Part shown: positions 1-7,414 of the stretch, one piece after another
Numbering within the stretch: the first letter of the stretch is position 1
How the letters are laid out: each line of letters opens with the position of its first letter
NCBI GenBank assembly: GCA_035566895.1
Contig: DATMQA010000184.1
Span: 1-20,308, forward strand
Origin: DATMQA01 sp035566895
GTDB lineage: Bacteria; Verrucomicrobiota; Verrucomicrobiia; Limisphaerales; UBA8199
Direction of reading: 5' to 3'
DNA: 20,308 nt
Made by a program: the position numbers and the translations under genes
The notes under the pieces: generated by a model
Seen by the model: only the letters and a program-made list of their open reading frames with translations
The model's database searches: none
What the model was told of the DNA's origin: nothing

Positions 1-1
1 C

Positions 2-1981
2 AACGCCACTCTGACGGTTCTGCCCAACGTCGCTTCGGTCTCCCAAACCCTCTTCCCCTCCGTTTTCGGTGCTCGCGACAATTACAGCGGCCTGCTCGGC
101 GGCATTTTCCTCATTGGCTCCAGCCCGGCTCTCGTCACGCACCTGGGCTATTACTGCACCAACGGCCAGTCGCTAAATCAGAACCATCACGTCGGCATCT
201 TCTCCCTGACCGACGGGACCGTTCCCCTCGCCTCGGTCCTCGTCCCCGCCGGGCCCCAAACCAACATCGTCGATAACTACTCTTATATCCCACTCGATAC
301 ACCCGTCGTGCTGGCGGCCAATACCCCCTATATTCTCTCCGGGGAAGTATCCACCTCGAGCGGCGATCCATGGCCCGATCTCTTTGTCCCGACCCCCTGG
401 AATTCCTATTATGTTGGCGGTAACGCCGGCGGCACCCGCGCCGCGCTCTACAGCGGCGGCGCTGACGTTTGGCCCCTGGCACCATACAATCTCAACGGCG
501 TAAACAACCTCTACGGCCCGGGCAACCTCGCCCTCTTGCCCCAGGGCTCGCCGGTCGTCCTCATGCAGCAGTCGCACATCTATCAATATGCAACTTCCAA
601 TACCACCTTCTCCGCGGTCGTTAACGGCCTGGCTCCACTGACCCTTCAGTGGTACAAAACCGGCTCGCCCGATACTCCCCTCTCCGGCCAAACCGCAACT
701 ACTCTAACCTTGGCCAACCTTGCCCTGGGCGACTCCGGCACCTATTACCTGGTCGGCAATAATCCCCAGGGCTCTGGCACCAACAGCGTCGTGCTGACGG
801 TCCTCGCCGCGGGTCCTCCGACCATCAGCCAGCCGCCGCAGTCCCAAACCGCTTATCTCAACCAGCAGGTGCCGTTCACTGTCAGCACCCTGACCTCTCC
901 GGTCACCTATCAGTGGATGCACGCCGGGACCAATTTGCCGGGCGCCAATGCCGGCACGTACACCACCACCGCTGGCCCCTCCACTACCGGCAATTATCTG
1001 GTCGTCGTTGCCAACAATTACGGCAGCGCCACTAGCGCCGTCGCCACCCTCACCCTCCAAAGTGGCGCCGCCGCCGCCGCGCTCCTCGCCGAGAATCCAC
1101 TGGTCTATTACGGCTTCAGCGATGTCGGTGTCAGTGCCACCACCCCCAACTTCGGCAACCTGGGCCCGGGCTTTGCTGGCATGTATGAAGGTAATACGAA
1201 TGCTGCTGCCGGCCCGCAACCGCCCGCCTGGCCGAACTTCGAAACCAACAACCTCGCCTTGCTCCTCGATGGTGCCAGCGTGGACGTCAGCATCCCGGCC
1301 CTGAATCTCCCGACCAATACCGGTCCTAACCTCACCTTGGCCGCTTGGATCAACTCCCAGAATTCCGATACCGTTCTCAACCAGTACGGCGGCATTATCT
1401 TTAATCGCCCGCTGGGCATTCCCGGCGCCACCGCCTCCGGTCTGGACATCCAGTACGATTCGGGCACGGGCAGCTTCATGCTCGGATACCATTGGAACAG
1501 CCAGTATTTTGGATATCCCAGTCACCTTGATATCCCCCTGGGCCAGTGGGTCTTCGTCGCCATGGCCGTGGACCCCGCCAAAGCTGTGTTCTATCTCAAC
1601 GACGGAACCGGGATGAAGACCGCAACCAATGTCGCCGCCCACGCCGCTGTCCCCTTCGTCGGCACCACCTTCGTCGGCTGGGACGCTAACGACGCCACCC
1701 AGGGCAAAACCGTTTCCCGCCGCTTCAATGGTGCCATCGACGAACCGATGATCTTCGGCCGCACTCTCTCGCCGAATGAAATCACCGCCCTCTATCAGGC
1801 CGGCGTCGGCCCGGTGCAGCTCCAGATCAGCCTGGTCGCCGGCAACGTCGTTCTGATCTGGCCTCGCGGTGTGCTGCAGCAATCCGGTCAGGCCGGCAGC
1901 GGCTACGCCGATACCGCGTTCACCAGCCCGTACACCAATTCCCCCGTCGGCATGACGTTCTATCGCGTCCGCATTCCGTAA
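2..1981 (+). CDS. Secreted Ig-like/LamG domain protein, 3' part (5' end outside window)
   Basis: The frame is open from base 2 to a TAA at 1979-1981 (659 residues visible), so the gene starts upstream. The first visible residues (NATLTVLP) look like the last strand of an Ig-like domain. Residues about 10-180 form a beta-rich region with GYY and VGIF motifs, similar in style to the DUF4082-type extracellular fold (weak assignment). Two Ig-like repeats follow at about 180-267 (QWY, then DSGTYYLVGNN) and 270-353 (QWM, then TTGNYLVVVANNYGSA). A LamG/concanavalin-like domain covers about 440-600 (LTLAAWI, GQWVFVAMAVD, FNGAIDEPMIFGRTLS). The last 58 residues carry the module seen in other secreted proteins here, ending FYRVRIP. 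No catalytic residues are recognisable. An extracellular adhesion or polysaccharide-binding role is inferred from domains only. Confidence 0.85.
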   Translation, partial: NATLTVLPNVASVSQTLFPSVFGARDNYSGLLGGIFLIGSSPALVTHLGYYCTNGQSLNQNHHVGIFSLTDGTVPLASVLVPAGPQTNIVDNYSYIPLDTPVVLAANTPYILSGEVSTSSGDPWPDLFVPTPWNSYYVGGNAGGTRAALYSGGADVWPLAPYNLNGVNNLYGPGNLALLPQGSPVVLMQQSHIYQYATSNTTFSAVVNGLAPLTLQWYKTGSPDTPLSGQTATTLTLANLALGDSGTYYLVGNNPQGSGTNSVVLTVLAAGPPTISQPPQSQTAYLNQQVPFTVSTLTSPVTYQWMHAGTNLPGANAGTYTTTAGPSTTGNYLVVVANNYGSATSAVATLTLQSGAAAAALLAENPLVYYGFSDVGVSATTPNFGNLGPGFAGMYEGNTNAAAGPQPPAWPNFETNNLALLLDGASVDVSIPALNLPTNTGPNLTLAAWINSQNSDTVLNQYGGIIFNRPLGIPGATASGLDIQYDSGTGSFMLGYHWNSQYFGYPSHLDIPLGQWVFVAMAVDPAKAVFYLNDGTGMKTATNVAAHAAVPFVGTTFVGWDANDATQGKTVSRRFNGAIDEPMIFGRTLSPNEITALYQAGVGPVQLQISLVAGNVVLIWPRGVLQQSGQAGSGYADTAFTSPYTNSPVGMTFYRVRIP

Positions 1982-1995
1982 CCATTCCCGCAAGC

Positions 1996-2024
1996 CGCCG
2001 CTCCCGGCCGTTCCGGGAGCGGCG
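1996..2024 (+). terminator. Hairpin after the Ig/LamG gene, probable terminator
   Basis: A perfect 12-bp inverted repeat (1996-2007 with 2013-2024) with a 5-base loop begins 14 bases after the TAA of the first gene. The stem is almost all G and C (core CCGCTCCCGG). Only a broken T-rich stretch (TTTGTTT, 2031-2037) follows, so it is not a classic U-tract terminator. Its position between two genes supports termination or 3'-end protection. Confidence 0.5.
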
Positions 2025-2035
2025 CATGAATTTGT

Positions 2036-2064
2036 TTGACATTGCGCGACCCACTACAGACATC
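2036..2064 (+). promoter_or_regulatory. Possible sigma-70 type promoter for the DUF5107-MFS-GH2 operon
   Basis: A perfect TTGACA lies at 2036-2041, just after the upstream hairpin and 36 bases before the leader ORF start. No good -10 box sits at ideal spacing; the closest candidates (TACAGA at 2055-2060, AGACAT at 2058-2063) are poor. The placement is right for an operon promoter, but the call rests mainly on the -35 hexamer. Confidence 0.25.
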
Positions 2065-2076
2065 GGAGAATCGTCC

Positions 2077-2139
2077 ATGCGAAACGTGCTTTTGTCTATT
2101 CCCTCCCCTTCCGCGGTTTGGTATCTAACCATCACATGA
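2077..2139 (+). CDS. Possible 20-residue leader ORF, overlapping the next start by ATGA
   Basis: ATG at 2077 is preceded by GGAG (2065-2068) at 8-base spacing, the best ribosome binding site near this operon. The frame runs 20 codons and stops at TGA 2137-2139, overlapping the ATG (2136-2138) of the DUF5107-TPR gene in an ATGA junction. The peptide begins MRNVLLSIPS and has no obvious function. It could be a translationally coupled leader, or the true start of the large gene displaced by one frameshift. The ATG at 2136 has no clear Shine-Dalgarno of its own, which fits coupling. Confidence 0.3.
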   Translation: MRNVLLSIPSPSAVWYLTIT

Positions 2140-5100
2140 AAGGGCCAGAGACTGTCCGGATGTGGGCCGAGGAAATCTCCATCCCCACCTACTTGGTCGG
2201 CGAGCCTAACCGCAATCCGATGTTCCTCGAGAAACGCGTTTACCAGGGCAGCTCCGGCCGCGTCTATCCCTATCCGGTCATCGACAAAATCTGCGATGAA
2301 AAGGTCGAGGAACGCCATCATGTCGTATTCCTCGAGAACGAATATCTCAAGCTGATGGTCATGCCCGGCTTCGGCGGACGTATCCAGTACGCCTGCGATA
2401 AGACCAACGGCTATCCCTTCATTTATCACAACCGTGTCGTCAAACCCGCCCTGGTCGGCTTGGCTGGCCCCTGGCTCTCCGGCGGCATCGAATTCAATTG
2501 GCCGCAGCACCATCGCCCCGGCACTTATTGCCCCGTCGATTACACCATCACCAAAAATCCGGACGGCAGCATGACCCTCTGGTTGAGCGAACTCGAACCG
2601 ATGTCCCATCTCAAAGGCACCCTCGGCCTTACGCTCTACCCCGGCAAGGCTTTGCTCGAAATCAACATCCGCCTGTTTAACCCCACACCGTTGCCGCAAA
2701 GTTTTCATCTCTGGACGAATCCCGCTGTCCATGTGAATGACCATTACCAATCCGTTTTTCCCCCCGACGTTCAGGCCGTCTATGATCACGGCAAACGCGA
2801 CGTCTCAGCCTTTCCCATCGCCCGCGGCGAATACTACAAGGTGGATTACTCGCGCGGTGTCGATATCTCCTGGTACAAGAATCTGCCAGTGCCCACTTCC
2901 TACATGGCGGCAAAATCAAACTACGATTTTGTGGGCGGTTACGACCACGGAAAGAAGGCCGGTGTCCTGCATGTCGCCGACCACCACGTTGTTCCCGGCA
3001 AGAAACAGTGGGTCTGGGGCTGCGGCGATTTTGGCCAGGCTTGGGACCGCAATCTGACCGAGCAGGACGGCCCTTACGCCGAGTTGATGTGCGGCGTCTT
3101 TGCCGATAACCAACCGGATTTTTCCTGGCTCCAGCCCTTCGAAGAAAAAGAAGTCAAACAGTTCTTCTTCCCTTACAAAGCCATTGGCTATGTGCGCAAT
3201 GCCACCATCCACGCCGCCGTCAGCCTCGAAATCACCAACGGCAAAGCGAAACTCGGTGCTTATGCGACCGCGCCACGACCGAACGCATTACTGCGTCTCT
3301 GTAGCAGCCGACGTAAAGAGGCTCTGATCAATTCGTCTCCTGCAGGCGTGATATGGGAAAAGCGCGTGGACCTCGGGCCCGACACTCCTTTCACCTCCGA
3401 AGTGCCGCTGCCGAAGGGTCTTCGCGCTCAAGACTTGCGCCTGTCAGTGTGCAGCGCCGAGGGCGAACTCCTTGTTGCCTACTCCCCCGAACCGGAGCAG
3501 GCGGAAGCGATCCCCGAACCGGCCACCGCGATTCCCGAACCTTCAAAAGTCGCCAACAACGAAGCGCTCTACCTCGCTGGTTTGCACCTCGAGCAATACC
3601 GCCACGCCACGCGCGAACCCGAAGATTACTATCGCGAAGCCTTGCGCCGTGATCCCGGCGACGTTCGCAACAACAACGCCCTGGGCCTCCTGCTGCTGCG
3701 CCGTGGGCAATTCGCCCGGGCCGAACCGTTTTTCCAAGCCGCCATCAAAACCCTTGCGCGCCACAATCCCAATCCGCGCGAGGGTGAGCCCCATTACAAC
3801 CTGGGACTGTGCCTGCGCTATCTGGGACGGCCCCAAGAGGCTTACGCCGCCTTTTACAAAGCCGCCTGGACCACCGCCTGGCAAGCGCCTGCCTTCTTGC
3901 AATTGGCTCAGCTTGCCGCGCTGAGCGGCGACTCTGTCCAGGCTCTGGAGTTCATCGAGCGTGCGCTGGCGCGGAATGCGCACAATCAACGAGCCGTGCA
4001 CCTCAAAACCCTCCTGCTGCGGAAATCGGGGCGGACCGATGAGGCGCTCCTCTTGGCCGAATCGGCTCGCGCGCGCGATCCGCTCGATTTTGGCGCACGC
4101 TACGAACGTGTGCTGCTGGGCCAGGAATCGGAACGAGGCGAACTGGCGAACTTGATGCGCCAGAACTGCCACAGCTACCTCGAAGTAGCAGCGGACTACG
4201 CTCATGCCGGCGCGTTCAATGAGGCAATCGACCTGCTCGAACACGCACGAACTAATCCTGGGTTGCAGGTTGAAGGTTGTAAGTTGAAAGTTGCAAGTTG
4301 CGGCGGGACGAACGACCACGCCGCTAACCTTCAACCTTCAACCCTCAACCAGCAACCCGGTTCGGGAGGCCGCGCTCCCGGCCATGTCGGCGAGGTCGGT
4401 ATGCCGAATGCGCGACCGATGGTACTTTACTTCCTCGGCTATTACGCGGCGCAGAAGCCCGACCCCCACGCCGCGGCAGCGTACTTCAAACTTGCCGCGG
4501 AACAAGATCCCGACCGTTGCTTCCCCAACAGCCTCGACTGCATCCTGGCGCTGCAAACCGCGCTGAAGTTCAATCCCCGCGACGCTCGCGCGAATTTTTA
4601 TCTCGGTAATCTCTGGTACGACAAACGGCAAGTGCCGGAAGCGACCGCTTGCTGGGAACGCGCGCGTAAGTTCGAGCCGGCCCTGCCCACCGTGCACCGG
4701 AACCTCGCGCTGGTTTATTTCAACAAGCAGCACAACGCCAACAAAGCCCTGAAGGCGTTGGAAAAAGCCTTTGCTCTCGATCCCGCGGATGCCCGCGTCT
4801 TGTTTGAACTCGATCTATTAAAAAAACGCGCGGGCGTCGCGCCCGAGGCTCGCTTGGCCTTTCTCAACAAACATCTCCCGGTAGTCGAAAAACGCGAGGA
4901 CCTGCTCATCGAGTTCATCACCTTGCTGAACTCTTTCGGTCGGCACCAGCAAGCCCTCGACCCGTTGTTGCGCCGCCACTTTCATCCCTGGGAAGGTGGC
5001 GAAGGCAAAGTCATCGGACAATACGTGCTCAGTCTGGTCGAACTGGCCAAACAGGCCCTCTCCTGTAGCAGCCGGCGTAGGGAGGCTCCATTCAATTGCG

Positions 5101-5903
5101 AACCAGGTGGAGCGCCCGTCTCTCCTCAGCCCGCCGCGAACGGGCCTTCCCTCGCGTCGTCTCCAAACAACGCCATCGAGTTGCTCCAACGCGCCCGCCA
5201 TTATCCTCACAACCTCGGCGAAGGCAAACTCCACGGCGCCCAGGAGAATCAAATCTTGTACTGGTTCGGTATCGCGCACGAGCAACTGGGCAACCTGCAA
5301 GACGCCCGCCGGTGCTGGACCGAGGCCGCTCAAGGCATGAAGCTCCCCACCCCGGCCGTTTATTATAACGATCAGAATCCTGAAACCATTTTCTATCAGG
5401 GATTGGCCCTGCAAAAGCTCGGGCGTGCCGCCGCCGCCAAAGAACGATTCAACACCCTGGTGCGGTTCGGCAAAAAACACCTGCGCGACCACATCGTTAT
5501 CGATTATTTCGCCGTGTCGCTGCCCGAATTCATGGTCTTTGATGATGATCTCGACCGGCGCAACCAAATCAACTGCCGCTACTTGATGGCCCTGGGGTTT
5601 TACGGCTTGGGCAAAGCCGTCCGCGCGCTCAACGAGCTTCAGAAAGTTTTGCAACTTGATCCCGCGCATCTCCCTGCGCGTTTGCACCTGGCCATGTTTT
5701 CACAGTCCGGGCGCCTGAGTGCCACCGGTGGCGGGCTTCTCATTAACACCCCACTTCAGCGGGGTGAGCGCGCGGGTAATGGCAAAGGCAACCGCTTCAG
5801 CGGTTTCCGTCCCGTACCGCGTCGCGCCGCCGCTAAAAACGGTTCCCCCAAGGGGGCTTCTTTTTCTGCGCCTCGGGCCGCGGCTAATTCTCCAAAAACA
5901 TGA
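2136..5903 (+). CDS. DUF5107 domain protein with C-terminal TPR repeats
   Basis: Residues about 20-350 match the DUF5107 style: a beta-sandwich of galactose-mutarotase-like fold with MVMPGFGGRIQYA, GGIEFNWPQHHRP, LFNPTPLPQSFHLWTNPAVH and DFGQAWDRNLTEQDGPYAELM. The rest has TPR helices in three blocks, about 474-665, 765-905 and 1015-1185. Such proteins occur in Verrucomicrobiota and Bacteroidota near carbohydrate genes; the fold suggests sugar binding or a carbohydrate-active enzyme, but the reaction is unproven. No signal peptide is seen, so it is probably cytoplasmic. ATG 2136 is preferred; an in-frame TTG at 2118 is possible. The stop overlaps the transporter start (ATGA), so the two are translationally coupled. 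At least four repeat-derived segments are read in frame (near 3290-3350, 4255-4360, 5060-5160 and 5715-5899), probably inflating the length; the last about 60 residues are entirely repeat-like. Confidence 0.88.
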   Translation: MKGPETVRMWAEEISIPTYLVGEPNRNPMFLEKRVYQGSSGRVYPYPVIDKICDEKVEERHHVVFLENEYLKLMVMPGFGGRIQYACDKTNGYPFIYHNRVVKPALVGLAGPWLSGGIEFNWPQHHRPGTYCPVDYTITKNPDGSMTLWLSELEPMSHLKGTLGLTLYPGKALLEINIRLFNPTPLPQSFHLWTNPAVHVNDHYQSVFPPDVQAVYDHGKRDVSAFPIARGEYYKVDYSRGVDISWYKNLPVPTSYMAAKSNYDFVGGYDHGKKAGVLHVADHHVVPGKKQWVWGCGDFGQAWDRNLTEQDGPYAELMCGVFADNQPDFSWLQPFEEKEVKQFFFPYKAIGYVRNATIHAAVSLEITNGKAKLGAYATAPRPNALLRLCSSRRKEALINSSPAGVIWEKRVDLGPDTPFTSEVPLPKGLRAQDLRLSVCSAEGELLVAYSPEPEQAEAIPEPATAIPEPSKVANNEALYLAGLHLEQYRHATREPEDYYREALRRDPGDVRNNNALGLLLLRRGQFARAEPFFQAAIKTLARHNPNPREGEPHYNLGLCLRYLGRPQEAYAAFYKAAWTTAWQAPAFLQLAQLAALSGDSVQALEFIERALARNAHNQRAVHLKTLLLRKSGRTDEALLLAESARARDPLDFGARYERVLLGQESERGELANLMRQNCHSYLEVAADYAHAGAFNEAIDLLEHARTNPGLQVEGCKLKVASCGGTNDHAANLQPSTLNQQPGSGGRAPGHVGEVGMPNARPMVLYFLGYYAAQKPDPHAAAAYFKLAAEQDPDRCFPNSLDCILALQTALKFNPRDARANFYLGNLWYDKRQVPEATACWERARKFEPALPTVHRNLALVYFNKQHNANKALKALEKAFALDPADARVLFELDLLKKRAGVAPEARLAFLNKHLPVVEKREDLLIEFITLLNSFGRHQQALDPLLRRHFHPWEGGEGKVIGQYVLSLVELAKQALSCSSRRREAPFNCEPGGAPVSPQPAANGPSLASSPNNAIELLQRARHYPHNLGEGKLHGAQENQILYWFGIAHEQLGNLQDARRCWTEAAQGMKLPTPAVYYNDQNPETIFYQGLALQKLGRAAAAKERFNTLVRFGKKHLRDHIVIDYFAVSLPEFMVFDDDLDRRNQINCRYLMALGFYGLGKAVRALNELQKVLQLDPAHLPARLHLAMFSQSGRLSATGGGLLINTPLQRGERAGNGKGNRFSGFRPVPRRAAAKNGSPKGASFSAPRAAANSPKT
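3300..3324 (+). repeat. Dispersed repeat A, copy 1, read in frame (CSSRRKEAL)
   Basis: This 25-base element starts TGTAGCAGCCGACGTA and is translated as CSSRRKEAL inside the DUF5107-TPR protein, between the DUF5107 domain and the first TPR block. A copy at 5064-5088 matches at 22 of 25 positions and is read in the same frame. The flanks also resemble each other (CAATT shortly downstream of each). I recall similar CSSRR-EA peptides in many verrucomicrobial proteins; that is memory, not a search. Confidence 0.75.
4260..4358 (+). repeat. Inverted heptanucleotide repeat array forming a long hairpin in coding sequence
   Basis: The left arm (4261-4300) is nearly six units of a 7-base repeat, consensus RGTTGNA. 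The right arm (4325-4358) is five complementary units of the TCAACCT type. The 24-base spacer has its own stem (GCGGCG 4300-4305 with CGCCGC 4319-4324). Outer GGGTTGC (4260-4266) pairs with GCAACCC (4352-4358), and mismatches fall at regular intervals, so the transcript could fold into one long hairpin. It is translated within the TPR protein as low-complexity sequence (VEGCKLKVASC, then NLQPSTLNQQPG), between TPR blocks one and two. Confidence 0.8.
5064..5088 (+). repeat. Dispersed repeat A, copy 2, read in frame (CSSRRREAP)
   Basis: Second copy of the element at 3300-3324, with three substitutions, all A to G. It is translated in the same frame as CSSRRREAP. The following 70 or so bases encode proline- and alanine-rich residues unlike TPR helices, so the inserted segment probably extends to about 5165. 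It separates the second TPR block from the third. Confidence 0.75.
5721..5805 (+). repeat. Cluster of three palindromes in the 3' end of the DUF5107-TPR gene
   Basis: Three palindromes follow one another: a perfect 12-base palindrome GCCACCGGTGGC (5721-5732), CACCCC/GGGGTG around an 8-base loop (5747-5766), and AACCGCT/AGCGGTT with a 2-base loop (5790-5805). The last two share the core CTTCAGCGG. They are read in frame and encode the proline/arginine/glycine-rich tail of the TPR protein. The layout resembles REP-type elements at a gene junction inside an operon. Confidence 0.65.
5835..5865 (+). terminator. Terminator-like hairpin inside the operon, before the transporter start
   Basis: CCCCC (5845-5849) and GGGGG (5852-5856) can pair, flanked by AAAAA (5835-5839) and TTTTT (5861-5865), which could extend the stem across a small internal loop. 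This resembles an intrinsic terminator with a T-tract, but it lies within the last codons of the TPR gene, 35 bases before the MFS start. Coupled translation should suppress it, so it may act as an attenuator or simply belong to the repeat cluster. The 2-base loop is too tight unless the innermost pairs open. Confidence 0.3.
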
Positions 5904-7399
5904 TCACGGCCAGTGCCAACAAAGACGCCGCCGCCACGCAACCCACAGCGGCCTTAAACACCAGGTACATCTGGGCGATTTCTTTTGTCGCCGCGCTTGG
6001 TGGACTGCTCTTCGGTTACGATTGGGTCGTCATTGGCGGCGCGGCCAAGTTTTACGAGGCCTTCTTCCATCTCAAAGACACCGCCATGCAAGTGGCCTCC
6101 GACGCAACCTTCTGGGACAAAATCAAGGCCAACGCCATCTCCCCTACCGGCTGGGCCCAGAGCTGCGCCCTGCTGGGATGCCTGGCCGGCGCGTTGGCCT
6201 CGGGCGCGCTGAGCGATCGATTTGGCCGCAAGCCGCTGCTCATCCTGGCCGCCGGAAATTTCGTCCTCTCCTCCCTGGGCATCGCCTTGGCCCAGGGCTT
6301 TCCGCTCTTTGTTGCCTGGCGCATCCTGGGTGGCATCAGCATCGGCTTGGCCTCCAACATTTCCCCGATGTACATTTCCGAAATCGCCCCAGCTCAGAGC
6401 CGGGGTTTGTTGGTCGCGATTAACCAACTCACCATTGTCATTGGCGTGCTCGCCGCCCAGTTCGTCAATTGGCGCATCGCCCGGCCAGTGCCCGATGGTA
6501 TTTCGCCCGCCGACTTCGCCGCGTCGTGGAACGTCGTTCAAGGCTGGCGCTGGATGTTCGCCGCCTGCGCCGTGCCCTCGCTCTTTTTCCTCCTTGGTTC
6601 TGTCTTCGTGCCGGAAAGCCCCCGCTGGCTCGCTAAAGCCGGCCTCAACGACCGCGCGGAGCAGACCTTGGCGCGGATCGGTGGAGCGAGCTACGCCTCC
6701 GCCGCGCTGAACGACATCAAAGCCACCGTCGCCAACGAAGACAAACATGTCCGCCTCAACGATTTGTTTCACCCTCGCGTGCTGCTCGTTCTGGGGCTGG
6801 GCATCTTCCTCGCGGTCTTCCAACAATGGTGCGGCATCAACGTGATCTTCAATTATGCCGGCGAAATCTTCAAACAAGCCGGCTACAACCTCAATGACAC
6901 GCTCACCAATATCGTCATGACCGGTCTGGTCAACCTGGTCTTTACTTTCGTCGCTCTCTTCACTGTGGACCGGTTGGGCCGGAAACCCCTCATGCTGTTC
7001 GGCGCTGCTGCCCTCACCGTCATTTATTCGGCGATCGGCTATTGCTATCACCTCAAGGACGCGGGTTCCCCGGTCGCCAATACCCTGTTCCTCGTTCTGG
7101 TCCTGGCCGCCATCGCCAGTTATGCCATGTCCCTGGCCCCGGTCACCTGGGTGATTATTTCCGAAATCTTCCCCAACCGCATCCGTGGCACCGCTATGTC
7201 CATCGCTGTCGCCTTTCTCTGGCTCGCCTGTTTTCTGCTCACCTACACGTTTCCGATCTTCAACACCCTCCTCGGGGCGGCTGTCACCTTCTGGATCTAC
7301 GCCGGCATTTGCGGCATCGGGTTTGCGACCATCCTGTTGCGCTTGCCGGAAACCAAGGGCAAAACTCTCGAACAGATTGAAAAGGAACTGGTGGATTGA
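5900..7399 (+). CDS. MFS sugar porter (XylE/GLUT-like proton-coupled sugar transporter)
   Basis: A 499-residue inner-membrane protein of the major facilitator superfamily, sugar porter family, with normal length and about 12 membrane segments. Family signatures are all present: GGLLFGYDWVVIGG (34-47), DRFGRK (106-111), PESPRWL (238-244), QQWCGINVIFNYA (308-320), DRLGRKP (357-363), PVTWVIISEIFPNRIRG (414-430) and PETKGKTLEQIE (483-494). The QQ and N of the central motif correspond to sugar-contacting residues in XylE. The long loop after helix 1 also fits XylE-like bacterial members. Likely role is proton-coupled import of a monosaccharide such as xylose, galactose, arabinose or glucose; the sugar cannot be read from sequence. 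Its ATG overlaps the TGA of the DUF5107-TPR gene, and the GH2 gene follows in the same direction. Confidence 0.95.
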   Translation: MITASANKDAAATQPTAALNTRYIWAISFVAALGGLLFGYDWVVIGGAAKFYEAFFHLKDTAMQVASDATFWDKIKANAISPTGWAQSCALLGCLAGALASGALSDRFGRKPLLILAAGNFVLSSLGIALAQGFPLFVAWRILGGISIGLASNISPMYISEIAPAQSRGLLVAINQLTIVIGVLAAQFVNWRIARPVPDGISPADFAASWNVVQGWRWMFAACAVPSLFFLLGSVFVPESPRWLAKAGLNDRAEQTLARIGGASYASAALNDIKATVANEDKHVRLNDLFHPRVLLVLGLGIFLAVFQQWCGINVIFNYAGEIFKQAGYNLNDTLTNIVMTGLVNLVFTFVALFTVDRLGRKPLMLFGAAALTVIYSAIGYCYHLKDAGSPVANTLFLVLVLAAIASYAMSLAPVTWVIISEIFPNRIRGTAMSIAVAFLWLACFLLTYTFPIFNTLLGAAVTFWIYAGICGIGFATILLRLPETKGKTLEQIEKELVD

Positions 7400-7414
7400 T
7401 GCGAAAGTCCAAAT

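Noticed and set aside
704..1993. Long minus-strand open frame (429 codons) opposite the Ig/LamG gene
   Set aside because: It lies wholly antisense to a gene with clear domains, and the translation is rich in G, D, E, R and A without any domain. Long antisense frames are expected in G+C-rich DNA.
3100..3327. Short plus-strand ORF inside the DUF5107-TPR gene, ending near repeat A
   Set aside because: It is an alternate frame of a continuous large gene, with serine/proline-rich translation and no ribosome site.
4260..4358. Possible insertion-sequence ends
   Set aside because: The inverted arms enclose only 24 bases with no transposase, and no target-site duplication is evident.
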